This document shows positions 18,315-26,463 of a DNA stretch of 64,000 bases, piece by piece. The stretch covers positions 18,037 through 82,036 of the forward strand of contig ONMA01000027.1 in NCBI GenBank assembly GCA_900318815.1, read 5' to 3'. This DNA is from an uncultured Prevotellaceae bacterium (lineage in GTDB: Bacteria; Bacteroidota; Bacteroidia; Bacteroidales; Bacteroidaceae). The first letter of the stretch is position 1. Every line of letters begins with the position of its first letter. Under the pieces are notes generated by a model, which saw only the letters and a list, made by a program, of their open reading frames with translations, searched no databases and was not told the DNA's origin. The position numbers and the translations under genes are program-made.

Positions 18315-20090
18315 ATGATGATGAGAAAAGTAATGATTTTTATGCTCTTCACTATCACGATGACAGTGATGACGTGCTGCACGACCGAAGACCCGTTGGA
18401 GGACTTTGTCGCCCCCGTCAACAACGGCTGGACCGGCGGTGAGAACATGCAGGGCGGCAATGGCAGTTCGGCCACCACGGGCAAGCTGGCCACTTTCGAC
18501 GTCGCATTAGACGCAGAGACCACAGAGCCTGCCGAGGCCGCAACGGCCTATTACCCCGAAGAGGAAGACATGCTGGAGAACAACGAGTTTACCACCGAGG
18601 TGGCCATCGACCTGTCGGCTCCCGTGGCAAAGACGGAGAACGGCGTGGAGGTGACGGTTGCCAACGGCCACATCACCGCCAATCACGGGGACACGAAGAA
18701 GGTGTGCTACACGCTGACCGGCACGACGGCCAACGGTTCCTTCACCGTCGTAGGCAACAAGAAATATGCTGTGAAGCTGAATGGTGTGAGCATCACCAAT
18801 CCCGACTCGGCTGCGCTGAACCTGCTGAGCAGCAAGCGTGCCTTCATCATCCTGACAGACGGCACGACGAACACGCTGGCCGACGGCACGGGCGGCAGCC
18901 AGAAGGGAGCCTTCTACTGCAAGGGCAAGCTGCTCCTGAGCGGCACGGGCTCGCTCAGCGTTACGGGCAACACGAGCAACGGCATCCATTCGGCCGACTA
19001 TATCGTCTTCGGCAAGGGCTGCAACATCCACGTGAAGTCGACGGCCAACCACGGCATCAAGGCCAACGACGGCATCTTCATCAACGGCGGCATACTCAAC
19101 GTCGAGGTGTCGGCAGCTGCTGCCAAAGGCATCAACTGCGAGGGCGACATCATCGTGAACGGCGGACGCACCACCGTGCTGACCACCGGCGGCGGTGCCT
19201 ACGACAGCGAAGAGGGCGAGGCCAAGGGGGCTGCGGGCATCAAGGCCGACGGCACGCTGACCATGAACGGCGGTGAAATGTGGCTGAAGAGTACGGGGGC
19301 CGGCGGCAAGGGCATCAACACCGACAGCGAAGCAAACTTCAACGGCGGAAGCGTGTATGTAGTGACCACGGGCAGCCAGTACAGGAGCGGCAACGACACC
19401 TCGTCGCCCAAGGGCATCAAGGCCGACGGCAGCATCAGCATCGCAGGCGGTCGGCTCTGGGTGCGCACCAGCGGCAACAGCGGCGAGGGCATTGAGACGA
19501 AAAGCGAACTGAGCATCACGGGCGGCGAGGTGGCCTCATATTCCTACGACGATGCCATCAACTCAAAGAGTACGATGACCATCAGCGGCGGCTATGTCTA
19601 TGCCCACGGCCAGCACAACGACGGTATCGATGCCAACGGCAACTGCTACATCAAGGGTGGCACGGTCTATGCCATCTGCTCCGGCTCACCCGAGGTGGCC
19701 ATCGATGCCAACACCGAAGGCGGCTACAAGCTCTACGTGGAGGGCGGCACCATCGTCGCCGTGGGCGGACTGGAGAGCGGCAGCAGCCTCACGCAGTCGT
19801 GCTACCAGGCCTCGTCGTGGAGTGCCAGTGCGTGGTATGCCATGACCGTTGGCACGAGTACCTTCTCCTTCCAGACTCCCTCAAGCGGCGGCTCAGGCCT
19901 CGTTGTCAGCGCAGCCTCCCAGCCTGCACTCCTGTCGGGTGTCAGCGTCAGTGGCGGCAACACCTGCTTTGGCGGCATCGGCATCAGCGGAGGTACCGTC
20001 AGCGGGGGCACTTCGGTCAGTCTCTCGGCCTACTCGGGCGGCAGCGGCATGGGCGGCAACATGGGCGGCGGCCCAGGCGGATGGCGCTAA
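18315..20090 (+). CDS. Secreted DUF4353-like carbohydrate-binding protein with glycine-rich end
   Basis: 591 residues. Signal peptide with Cys-Cys at about residues 21-22 (VMTCC), so a lipoprotein is likely. After an acidic linker, residues about 95-500 form a repeated beta-helix-like region. Short units recur such as GIKADGTLTMNGGEMWL, GINTDSEANFNGGSVYV, GIKADGSISIAGGRLWV and GIDANGNCYIKGGTVYA, the pattern of DUF4353 carbohydrate-binding proteins. The C-terminus is Gly/Ser-rich (GGSGMGGNMGGGPGGWR). A LytS-like kinase and LytTR regulator follow 46 bases later, suggesting the pair senses or controls envelope functions linked to this protein. Ligand and exact function are unknown. Confidence 0.75.
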   Translation: MMMRKVMIFMLFTITMTVMTCCTTEDPLEDFVAPVNNGWTGGENMQGGNGSSATTGKLATFDVALDAETTEPAEAATAYYPEEEDMLENNEFTTEVAIDLSAPVAKTENGVEVTVANGHITANHGDTKKVCYTLTGTTANGSFTVVGNKKYAVKLNGVSITNPDSAALNLLSSKRAFIILTDGTTNTLADGTGGSQKGAFYCKGKLLLSGTGSLSVTGNTSNGIHSADYIVFGKGCNIHVKSTANHGIKANDGIFINGGILNVEVSAAAAKGINCEGDIIVNGGRTTVLTTGGGAYDSEEGEAKGAAGIKADGTLTMNGGEMWLKSTGAGGKGINTDSEANFNGGSVYVVTTGSQYRSGNDTSSPKGIKADGSISIAGGRLWVRTSGNSGEGIETKSELSITGGEVASYSYDDAINSKSTMTISGGYVYAHGQHNDGIDANGNCYIKGGTVYAICSGSPEVAIDANTEGGYKLYVEGGTIVAVGGLESGSSLTQSCYQASSWSASAWYAMTVGTSTFSFQTPSSGGSGLVVSAASQPALLSGVSVSGGNTCFGGIGISGGTVSGGTSVSLSAYSGGSGMGGNMGGGPGGWR

Positions 20091-20136
20091 GACAATATTT
20101 TTGTGATTCCAACGTTATTATCATATAAGATACAGG

Positions 20137-21255
20137 ATGAAGCGTCAAGAAAACATCACCTACTTAGTAGTGTGGGGATTGCTCTTTGCATCCCCACTAC
20201 TAAGTCTTTATATCCGCACCATCAGCGACTCCGGCGTTACGTTCGACTGGACCGAGATATTCATCGTATGGCGCAAGTTCGCGGTCTATTTAGTGCTGTT
20301 TCTCGTTCATAACTTCCTCATAGCACCCCTGCTGGTACAACGGCACCGCCGCATGGCCTATTTCTCGATCGTGGCCGTAGTCATAGCAACATTCACCGTT
20401 TACCAGTGCAGCCGCCGCCCCACTCTGCCCAACGACCCGCCAAAGGCGATAAACAGGCAGCCCATGCCTATAGACGAGGACTTCGACCGGCCCAATCCTA
20501 TAGATGAAGACTTCGACCGCCCCAAGCCCCATCGTGCCCCTCCCCCGCCCCTCATCGTCGGCGAACACGATCTACTGGGCATCGTGGTGCTTATCCTGAT
20601 GTTCGGCGCCAACCTCGGCATCAAAATCGGGTTCCGCAGCTACGACGACCGCAGGCGACTGGAGCAGCTGGAGCGCGAGAACTTGGAGCAGCAACTGGAA
20701 TACCTGCGCTACCAGATCAGCCCGCACTTCTTCATGAACACGCTCAACAACATCCACGCCCTCGTGGAGATAGACCCCGCCAAGGCGCAGGAAACCATCC
20801 TGGAGCTGTCGAAGATGATGCGCTTCATACTCTATGAGGGCAACAAGCAGGGGGTGCCGCTGAGTAAGGAGATGGAGTTCATACGCACCTACGTCAAATT
20901 GATGCAGCTGCGCTACACCGACAAGGTACGCATCACGCTCAATCTGCCCCAGGCAATGCCCGAGGCCCAGATTCCCCCGCTCCTTCTCATCACCTTCATC
21001 GAGAACGCCTTCAAGCATGGCGTGAGCTACCGTCACGAGTCGTTTATCGAGGTACAGGTGCAGGTGGAGGCAGGGTCGCTTTGCTTCCTGTGCCGCAACT
21101 CTAAGGCCAACGCAAGCAAAGACGAGAAGGGGGGCGTTGGACTGGCCAACGTGCGCAAGCGCCTCGACCTGCTCTACCAGCACGGCTACGCGCTCCATAT
21201 CAGCGACAATGCCGACGTCTATTCCGTGGAGCTAAAGCTCCCACTCAAACCGTAA
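20137..21255 (+). CDS. LytS/YehU-type sensor histidine kinase
   Basis: 372 residues. About four hydrophobic segments fall between residues 5 and 165. A proline-rich cytoplasmic or loop stretch contains the duplicated unit PIDEDFDRP before HRAPPPP. The His_kinase domain has QISPHFFMNTLNN with the phospho-acceptor His197. A GHKL-type ATPase domain with PPLLLITFIENAFKHGV and GGVGLANVRKRLDLLY follows. The partner LytTR regulator starts 23 bases downstream. Such pairs usually respond to envelope or nutrient signals; this one's signal is unknown. Confidence 0.9.
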   Translation: MKRQENITYLVVWGLLFASPLLSLYIRTISDSGVTFDWTEIFIVWRKFAVYLVLFLVHNFLIAPLLVQRHRRMAYFSIVAVVIATFTVYQCSRRPTLPNDPPKAINRQPMPIDEDFDRPNPIDEDFDRPKPHRAPPPPLIVGEHDLLGIVVLILMFGANLGIKIGFRSYDDRRRLEQLERENLEQQLEYLRYQISPHFFMNTLNNIHALVEIDPAKAQETILELSKMMRFILYEGNKQGVPLSKEMEFIRTYVKLMQLRYTDKVRITLNLPQAMPEAQIPPLLLITFIENAFKHGVSYRHESFIEVQVQVEAGSLCFLCRNSKANASKDEKGGVGLANVRKRLDLLYQHGYALHISDNADVYSVELKLPLKP

Positions 21256-21278
21256 ATCATACATTTCCCAAACTGCCA

Positions 21279-22004
21279 ATGAACATACGCTGTCTCGCCA
21301 TCGATGATGAGCCGCTGGCTCTCCAACAACTCGTCGCCTATATCAACAAGGTGCCGTTCCTCCAGCTCGCCGCCCAGTGCCAGAGTGCCTTGGAGGCCCG
21401 TGATTTCCTGGAACACGACACGGCCGATGCCATCTTCTGCGACATCAACATGCCCGACCTCAACGGCATGGACTTCGTGAAGTCGCTCGCCGTGCCGCCC
21501 CTTATCGTTTTCACCACCGCCTACTCCGAATATGCGGTAGAGGGTTTCCGCGTCAATGCCGTTGACTACCTGCTGAAGCCCTTCGGCCTGCAGGACTTCC
21601 AGCGCGCGGCCAACCGGCTCTGTGAGCGGATGAAAGGCACGTCGCCTGTCCCCCTGCCTGCCGCACAGGAATCGGATGGCATCCTGTTTCTCAAGACCGA
21701 CTACCGCATCGTCAAGGTCACCATTGCCGACATCCGTTATGTCGAGTCCATGAGCGAGTACCTGAAGGTGTGGACCGAGGGTGAGTCCAAGCCCATCATC
21801 ACGCTCCTTTCCATGAAGAAGATGGAGGAACGGCTTCCCGACTATTTCATGCGCATCCACCGTTCCTACATCGTCAACCTGACCAAGATTCAGGAAGTCA
21901 ATAAGAACCGCGTCATCTTGGATTCCAACACCTACCTCCCCATTGGCGACCTCTACAAGACTGCTTTCCAAACCTATTTAGACACCAGGTTCTTAGGGAA
22001 ATAA
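21279..22004 (+). CDS. LytTR-family response regulator
   Basis: 241 residues. The receiver domain (1-120) has DDEP at the acidic pocket, the phospho-acceptor Asp55 in FCDINMPDLNGMDF, a Thr in FTTAYSEYA and Lys in LLKPF. The LytTR DNA-binding domain (about 135-238) shows ILFLKTDYRIVKVTIADIRYVE, MKKMEERLP..FMRIHRSYIVNLTKI and LPIGDLYK. It pairs with the preceding kinase. Targets are unknown; the DUF4353-like gene next to it is the obvious candidate. Confidence 0.92.
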   Translation: MNIRCLAIDDEPLALQQLVAYINKVPFLQLAAQCQSALEARDFLEHDTADAIFCDINMPDLNGMDFVKSLAVPPLIVFTTAYSEYAVEGFRVNAVDYLLKPFGLQDFQRAANRLCERMKGTSPVPLPAAQESDGILFLKTDYRIVKVTIADIRYVESMSEYLKVWTEGESKPIITLLSMKKMEERLPDYFMRIHRSYIVNLTKIQEVNKNRVILDSNTYLPIGDLYKTAFQTYLDTRFLGK

Positions 22005-22048
22005 GCCTCCGCTTCGCAGGCTGAACAGAAAAACCGAGAAAAACCGAG

Positions 22049-22145
22049 AAAACCGTGGCTCAAAAAAAGAGAAAACCGAAGGGAACCGAATAAAACCGTG
22101 GCTCAAAAAAAGAGAAAACCGAAGGGAACCGAATAAAACCGTGGC
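22049..22145 (+). repeat. 43-bp tandem repeat, 2.2 copies
   Basis: A 43-base unit starting AAAACCGTGGCTCAAAAAAA and ending GGGAACCGAAT is present at 22049-22091 and 22092-22134, with a third copy begun at 22135. Shorter AAAACCGTG motifs continue to 22330. The whole gap 22005-22321 has no gene; it also holds ACGAATTGCACGAATTTCTC with the near-inverse AATTCGTACAATTCGTGTAA. Confidence 0.8.
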
Positions 22146-22321
22146 AATTATTACGACCACGAATTGCACGAATTTCTCTAATTTCTCATCCGAAAGACAA
22201 TTCGTACAATTCGTGTAATTCTTCCGCTTCGCGGGCTAAGAAAAACAAAAGAAAGAGAAAACCGTAAAAAACCGTGCAAAACCGTGGCTACAAAAAAACG
22301 TGTCCTCAAAAGAAAACCGTG

Positions 22322-22804
22322 CTAATCCGTGGACCACTTAGAGTACGGTAGCTGCCGCAGGTAAGAGTTATAGTAGCGGCGGTCGCCGGTGACCTCCTCA
22401 CCGATGAAGTCCGGTTTCTCGTAAGCCTCGTCCGGTGCCGATAGCTCCACCTCGGCAATAACGAGGCCCTGGTTCTCACCATAGAACTCGTCGACCTCGA
22501 ACACATGTTGTCCGCTGCGCACAAGATAGCGCGTTTTGTCGATGATGCCAGGCTCACAGAGGGCGAACAGGTGCTTGGCCTCGTCGAGTGTGATTTCCTT
22601 TTCAAACTCATAGCGGCTCAGCCCGCCGTCGGCCGAGGGGCCTTTGATGGTGAGAAAAGCTGAGCGGTCACGGCGGCGCACCCTGACGGTGCGTCCGTGA
22701 CCGCTACAGATGTAGCCCTGAAGGATGCGGCTGCTGCTATAGGCCAGTTGCCTGTAGCTGTCGTCCTTAACCAGGAATTTGCGTTCAATCTCCAGTCCAC
22801 TCAT
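22322..22804 (-). CDS. CYTH-domain protein (triphosphate tunnel metalloenzyme)
   Basis: 160 residues. The N-terminal EIERKFLV is the ExExK signature of CYTH enzymes. Alternating charged strands follow, including RVRRRDRSAFLTIKGP, EFEKEI and EVDEFYGENQGLVIAEVEL. CYTH proteins hydrolyse triphosphate compounds such as tripolyphosphate or thiamine triphosphate; the substrate here cannot be told. Last gene of a likely prfB - small membrane protein - CYTH transcript, 6 bases after the small gene. Confidence 0.88.
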   Translation of the reverse strand: MSGLEIERKFLVKDDSYRQLAYSSSRILQGYICSGHGRTVRVRRRDRSAFLTIKGPSADGGLSRYEFEKEITLDEAKHLFALCEPGIIDKTRYLVRSGQHVFEVDEFYGENQGLVIAEVELSAPDEAYEKPDFIGEEVTGDRRYYNSYLRQLPYSKWSTD

Positions 22805-22810
22805 GGTTCG

Positions 22811-22972
22811 TTAGTACATGAGGTACATGGTGTAGGCCATGTAGATGAGGGCCAGGACGATGAGCACGCCGAAAATCCATTTCACTACTTTTGCGCCTTC
22901 CTTGGCTTGATGCATCTCGTATGCACGCTGTTTGGCATTGAGGTGCTTTTCTTCTTGCTTTTTCTTTGACAT
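22811..22972 (-). CDS. Small single-span membrane protein, 53 residues
   Basis: Begins MSKKKQEEKHLNAKQRAYEM and ends in a hydrophobic segment WIFGVLIVLALIYMAYTMYLMY. The lysine-rich start and single membrane span suggest an inner-membrane protein with a cytoplasmic N-terminus. It lies between prfB (23 bases) and the CYTH gene (6 bases). No function known. Confidence 0.75.
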   Translation of the reverse strand: MSKKKQEEKHLNAKQRAYEMHQAKEGAKVVKWIFGVLIVLALIYMAYTMYLMY

Positions 22973-22995
22973 AGTTATTTAGTAATGGTTAAACT

Positions 22996-24114
22996 TCACT
23001 CTTCACTCACGGGGAACTCCATGAGGTAAGCCTTGATGAATCCATCGAGCTTGCCGTTCATCACGCCATCGACATCGCTGGTCTGGTAGTTGGTGCGATG
23101 GTCTTTCACGCGCTTGTCGTCGAAGACGTAGCTGCGTATCTGACTGCCCCACTCTATCTTTTTCTTGCCGGCCTCAATCTTGGCCTGTGCCTCCAGACGC
23201 TTCTTCATGGCGCGGTCGTAGAGCTGCGATTTCAGCAGCAGCAGTGCCTTGGCCTTGTTTTTGGGCTGGTCGCGCGTCTCGGTGTTCTCAATGAGAATTT
23301 CCTCCTCCTCACCCGTGTCAGGGTCGGTGTACCAGTAGCGCAGCCTGACGCCCGACTCCACCTTGTTCACGTTCTGCCCGCCAGCCCCGCTGGAGCGGAA
23401 GGTGTCCCATGAGAGCTTGGCCGGGTCAACGTAGACCTCAATGGTGTCATCAACCAACGGTGTCACGAAGACCGAGGCGAAGGAAGTCATGCGCTTGCCC
23501 TGGGCGTTGAAGGGGCTGACGCGCACGAGCCGGTGAACGCCGTTCTCCGACTTCAGGTAGCCGTAGGCATACTCGCCACCCTCTATCTGCATAGTGACGC
23601 TCTTGATGCCTGCCTCATCGCCGTCGAGCAGATTGGATATGGTCACCCTGTAGCCGTGGGCCTCAGCCCAGCGCATGTACATACGCATGAGCATCGATGC
23701 CCAGTCCTGGGCCTCGGTGCCGCCGGCTCCGCTGTTGATTTTCAGCACGGCCTCCATAGGGTCTTCCTGCTGTCGCAGCATGTTCATCAACTCCAACTGC
23801 TCAATAGCCTTGATGGCCTGCTGGTAGTCGGCATCGACCTCTTCCTCGCTCACCATCTCGTCCTTGTAGAAGTCGAAAGCTAACTGCAACTCGTCGGCCT
23901 TCAGCCGCACGTCGTTGTAGCCGTCAATCCATTTCTTGATCGACTTCACCTTCTTCATCTGTTCCTCGGCCCGCTTGGGGTCGTCCCAGAAGTCGGGGGC
24001 CTGCGTGCGCAGGTCTTCCTCTTCCCACTCCACCTGCTTCTCGTCGATACGCAGATAGTGGTTCAGTTTGTCGGCTCTGTCTAATACGTCTTTTAACTGG
24101 TCTTGTGTAATCAT
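22996..24114 (-). CDS. prfB: Peptide chain release factor 2
   Basis: 372 residues from MITQDQ. It releases the finished chain at UGA and UAA codons. The RF2-type recognition tripeptide is seen in VSPFNAQGKR, and the catalytic GGQ in RSSGAGGQNVNKVESGVRL. The frame could open earlier at 24150, but a perfect promoter (24151-24120) covers that ATG. The first codon after it is the ATG at 24114, only 6 bases from the -7 box, so the mRNA should be leaderless or nearly so. The frame is continuous: the in-frame UGA and +1 frameshift site that autoregulate prfB in E. coli are absent. Confidence 0.95.
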   Translation of the reverse strand: MITQDQLKDVLDRADKLNHYLRIDEKQVEWEEEDLRTQAPDFWDDPKRAEEQMKKVKSIKKWIDGYNDVRLKADELQLAFDFYKDEMVSEEEVDADYQQAIKAIEQLELMNMLRQQEDPMEAVLKINSGAGGTEAQDWASMLMRMYMRWAEAHGYRVTISNLLDGDEAGIKSVTMQIEGGEYAYGYLKSENGVHRLVRVSPFNAQGKRMTSFASVFVTPLVDDTIEVYVDPAKLSWDTFRSSGAGGQNVNKVESGVRLRYWYTDPDTGEEEEILIENTETRDQPKNKAKALLLLKSQLYDRAMKKRLEAQAKIEAGKKKIEWGSQIRSYVFDDKRVKDHRTNYQTSDVDGVMNGKLDGFIKAYLMEFPVSEE

Positions 24115-24119
24115 GGGTG

Positions 24120-24151
24120 CAAAGGTACGAATAAGCGGGCAAAATGCCAAA
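24120..24151 (-). promoter_or_regulatory. Perfect consensus promoter of prfB, abutting the start codon
   Basis: On the minus strand TTTG (24151-24148), 20 bases, TACCTTTG (24127-24120), then CACCC and ATG at 24114. With initiation 3-6 bases after the -7 box the leader is about 0-3 nt. Confidence 0.85.
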
Positions 24152-24156
24152 AGATT

Positions 24157-24675
24157 TTAAGATTTTTCGTCGAAAAGTGGCTCATGTTGCTTTTCCTTCA
24201 GGTAGTTGGCGAAGATGCGAGCCGCGCTCTCCACCTTAGCGGCGCAGGGTCGCTTCTTGTAGTACTCGGCGGTGCGGGGCGAAGCCACGTAGCTCGACCG
24301 GGCCTTTTCGTAGCCTTTCAGACCCAGTATCTCGGCACAGATCAGGCTGCCGTTCTCGGCCTCCGACCGTGCCAGCAGCTGCTGCACCACCTTGTAGCAG
24401 GCCGACTTGCCGTCGCGGTCGCTGCCTTCGGTCTGTCCGCAGTCCAGCCCCGTGAGCATCACGATGCCCGACACGGCCCCGCACATCATGCGCAGCCGTC
24501 CCACGCCGCCCCCGAAGCCAGCACCAATCTTCTTAGCCAGTTCATCGTCCAGTCCGTAGAGGTCGGCAAAGGCGGCCACCACGCTCTGGCAGCAGCCGTA
24601 GCCCGACATGAAGTTCTCCACGGCCCTATTCACTCTCTCATCCAATTCCATTTCGCTTGTCATTATAGGATTCAT
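24157..24675 (-). CDS. C_GCAxxG_C_C family protein
   Basis: 172 residues with the spaced cysteines of this small redox or metal-binding family: GYGCCQSVVAAFADLYG near residue 27, RMMCGAVSG near 65, then GLDCGQTE, KSACYKVV and LICAEILGLKGYEKA. The family is widespread in anaerobes, often annotated as a putative redox-active protein; the reaction is not known. The first two methionines (MNPIM) could both be starts. It lies directly upstream of the prfB promoter. Confidence 0.85.
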   Translation of the reverse strand: MNPIMTSEMELDERVNRAVENFMSGYGCCQSVVAAFADLYGLDDELAKKIGAGFGGGVGRLRMMCGAVSGIVMLTGLDCGQTEGSDRDGKSACYKVVQQLLARSEAENGSLICAEILGLKGYEKARSSYVASPRTAEYYKKRPCAAKVESAARIFANYLKEKQHEPLFDEKS

Positions 24676-24699
24676 AATTCATTGTTTGCAATTCCACCG

Positions 24700-24707
24700 C
24701 AAAGGTA
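24700..24707 (-). promoter_or_regulatory. -7 box upstream of the C_GCAxxG_C_C gene
   Basis: TACCTTTG on the minus strand, 24 bases before the first ATG; no clear TTTG at -33. Confidence 0.55.
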
Positions 24708-24739
24708 CGAAGAAAATTCCGTAAGGTTGAATGAAATGC

Positions 24740-24910
24740 CAAAGAATGAATTAAAAGAAATTGGAATAATGAGAATAATGGGCTTGCGCCGCAGGCAATA
24801 TTATTCTCATTATTCCAATTTCTTTCAAATAAAACCAACATGATTTCTTTCAAAGTAAAAGAACTTCTCAAATTGAATTGATGCTCATTAGTGCCAATTT
24901 GTTTCCCCTT
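24740..24910 (-). repeat. Dispersed repeat D, copy 2
   Basis: Reverse-strand copy of the element at 16707-16880 with the same hairpin arms (AAAGAAATTGGAATAATGAG) and GC-rich loop. It ends in GGAAACAAATTGGCAC. Sequence from here to 25097 has no gene. Confidence 0.75.
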
Positions 24911-25097
24911 CTCTTCGGTTCGTATTCGTGTTTCTCAGAAACTTCTCGACCTGCGGTTGAATATTCGAGGACTATGCAGGGTTCAAAGCTAAGGAAAAAC
25001 AACCGCAAGTCAATAAAATCCGGAATGACTACCCGTTCGGCCTTCTGGCGGATAAATAGAAATCCTCTTTTGTTTTCCGACGCGAAGCGTAAGGGAG

Positions 25098-25502
25098 TCA
25101 AGCCCTTTTGGCCTTTACGAGTCCGCTCCACTTCATCCCCCACCCGATGAGAGCGCCAATGGTGACGCCCGTCGTGTTGGCGGCGAAGTCGAGCCACTCG
25201 CCCTGCCGATTGGTGGTGCAGTAGGCCTGGATCAGTTCCAGCAGCCCACTCATCAGCACAGGGGCCACCCAGGCCCAGAGCAGCAGCTTGCGACCGTTCA
25301 GCACGCGATGGCTGCGCAGATATTCCCACCAGATGACGGAACATGTGCCCCCATACATCACGAAGTGGGTCCACTTGTCGATGAACCGCACGTCGTTCAG
25401 CGGTGTCTTGAAAGGAATGAAGAACAGGGAGAGATACCAGATAAGGATGATGCAGAGAACCGACAGCGGGTATTTCCTGATTACCAGAGTCAATGCCTTC
25501 AT
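25098..25502 (-). CDS. VanZ-like small membrane protein
   Basis: 134 residues with four hydrophobic segments: about 11-30 (LSVLCIILIWYLSLFFI), then after DKWTHFVMYGG, 73-95 and 108-125. The DKWTHF motif between segments one and two and LLELIQAYCTTNRQGEWLDF are typical of VanZ-type proteins. Its biological role is unknown; VanZ itself modestly raises teicoplanin tolerance, but a housekeeping envelope role is more likely here. It follows the lipoprotein gene by 3 bases. Confidence 0.82.
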   Translation of the reverse strand: MKALTLVIRKYPLSVLCIILIWYLSLFFIPFKTPLNDVRFIDKWTHFVMYGGTCSVIWWEYLRSHRVLNGRKLLLWAWVAPVLMSGLLELIQAYCTTNRQGEWLDFAANTTGVTIGALIGWGMKWSGLVKAKRA

Positions 25503-25505
25503 ACC

Positions 25506-25979
25506 TTATTTCTTCTCCTTCATCTCATAGAACACGCTGAGGAACGGCACCGAACGGTTGTCGAGCGTGACTACCAGTTTGTACTCAGAGGTTTCAAACT
25601 CAGCAATCTTATGGTCGTCGTTACGCTTGGGAACGCCGGGGTTGCGGCCCAGTTCCTCTACGAAGCCGTCGCGCAGCTCCTGCCAGAGTCCGCGTGTGGA
25701 GTCGTTATAGGAGGCACGGTAGTCTTCCTCCACGGCCACAATCTTGTCGCCGTTGTTGGCCATAGTCACGGAATAGGAGGGCTGGCCCGGACGCCCCATG
25801 ACAGTCAGGTTCTCGTTCGAGTGGGCCGAGTCGACCACGAATCCGCGAGCCAGCATCGAGTCAACAAACACGTTGGCGGGAAGTCCCATCGAGAGTCCCT
25901 TCACCTTCAGATAGTCACGCTCGCCACTGCACGCGCAGATGGCGAGAACTGCCAGCGCAGCAAACATTATTTTCTTCAT
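25506..25979 (-). CDS. Small hypothetical lipoprotein
   Basis: 157 residues with signal peptide and lipobox LAICA/C (Cys at about 17). The rest has no recognised domain. The stretch KVKGLSMGLPANVFVDSMLARGF followed by short beta-strand-like segments suggests a compact periplasmic beta domain. Transcribed with the VanZ-like gene. A -7 box TAACTTTG lies 32 bases upstream. Confidence 0.7.
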   Translation of the reverse strand: MKKIMFAALAVLAICACSGERDYLKVKGLSMGLPANVFVDSMLARGFVVDSAHSNENLTVMGRPGQPSYSVTMANNGDKIVAVEEDYRASYNDSTRGLWQELRDGFVEELGRNPGVPKRNDDHKIAEFETSEYKLVVTLDNRSVPFLSVFYEMKEKK

Positions 25980-26010
25980 CTTCTTTTTAGTTTAAAACAC
26001 ATTACGGCTG

Positions 26011-26018
26011 CAAAGTTA
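26011..26018 (-). promoter_or_regulatory. -7 box upstream of the small lipoprotein gene
   Basis: TAACTTTG on the minus strand followed by CAGCCG; the -33 element is not a clean TTTG. Confidence 0.5.
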
Positions 26019-26072
26019 AGCATTTTCCGCGACAATCGCCGCAAAAGAGGTTACTTTTTTTGTTGCTATATG

Positions 26073-26265
26073 ATGTTGCACCTTGGCGAATACGAGATTA
26101 CACCTTCATATATATGACTTCACACCCTAATGCCCCATTCATCACACTGTAATTAATGTGATATCACGGTGTGATGAGTGCTTCGTCAGGGTGTGATGAA
26201 TGCTTCTTCAGGGTAAGACGGATGCTTAGACTGGGGGTAACGAATATTTCGCCGTGGTGTAACGA
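26073..26265. repeat. Symmetric array of ten-base motifs with an exact 22-bp period
   Basis: Five direct copies near GGTGTGATGA start at 26168, 26190, 26212, 26234 and 26256, each 22 bases apart (GGTGTGATGA, GGTGTGATGA, GGTAAGACGG, GGGGTAACGA, GGTGTAACGA). Four inverted copies near TCATCACACC start at 26073, 26095, 26117 and 26139, also 22 apart. Between them lies a perfect palindrome GTGATATCAC (26158-26167). The bases between motifs vary more. No ORF crosses it. Confidence 0.85.
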
Positions 26266-26270
26266 TTTTT

Positions 26271-26366
26271 GGAAACGAATTTCCTTAATTGTCCTTAATT
26301 AAGATAATTCGTTTCTAAATTATATCAATTACGGGTCAATTACGGGCATTACGGAAATTCGTTTCC
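26271..26366. repeat. 96-bp segment bounded by 14-bp perfect inverted repeats
   Basis: GGAAACGAATTTCC at 26271-26284 and its reverse complement GGAAATTCGTTTCC at 26353-26366. The AT-rich interior contains a third related ATTCGTTTC and two ATTACGGG motifs. It follows directly on the 22-bp array. Confidence 0.8.
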
Positions 26367-26450
26367 TATACCACGCGATTCTCGCGCTTTTTCCGTAGAT
26401 AATTATGTAGATTTTTCATGCAAAAAGGTGGTTCTTTCCCAAATTATTTG

Positions 26451-26458
26451 TATCTTTG
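26451..26458 (+). promoter_or_regulatory. -7 box for the structured RNA
   Basis: TATCTTTG followed by CACCCAAG. Upstream TTCTTTCCC is a poor -33 element. A second weaker box, GATCTTTG, lies at 26535-26542 and would start a shorter RNA. Confidence 0.6.
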
Positions 26459-26463
26459 CACCC

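Noticed and set aside
25308-26117. 269-residue plus-strand ORF across the VanZ and lipoprotein genes
   Set aside because: Overlaps two coherent minus-strand genes and has no domain; 24103-24843 plus strand is rejected for the same reason.
26073-26265. CRISPR array
   Set aside because: Repeats are only about ten bases, the period is 22 bp, orientation flips at the centre, and no cas genes are present.
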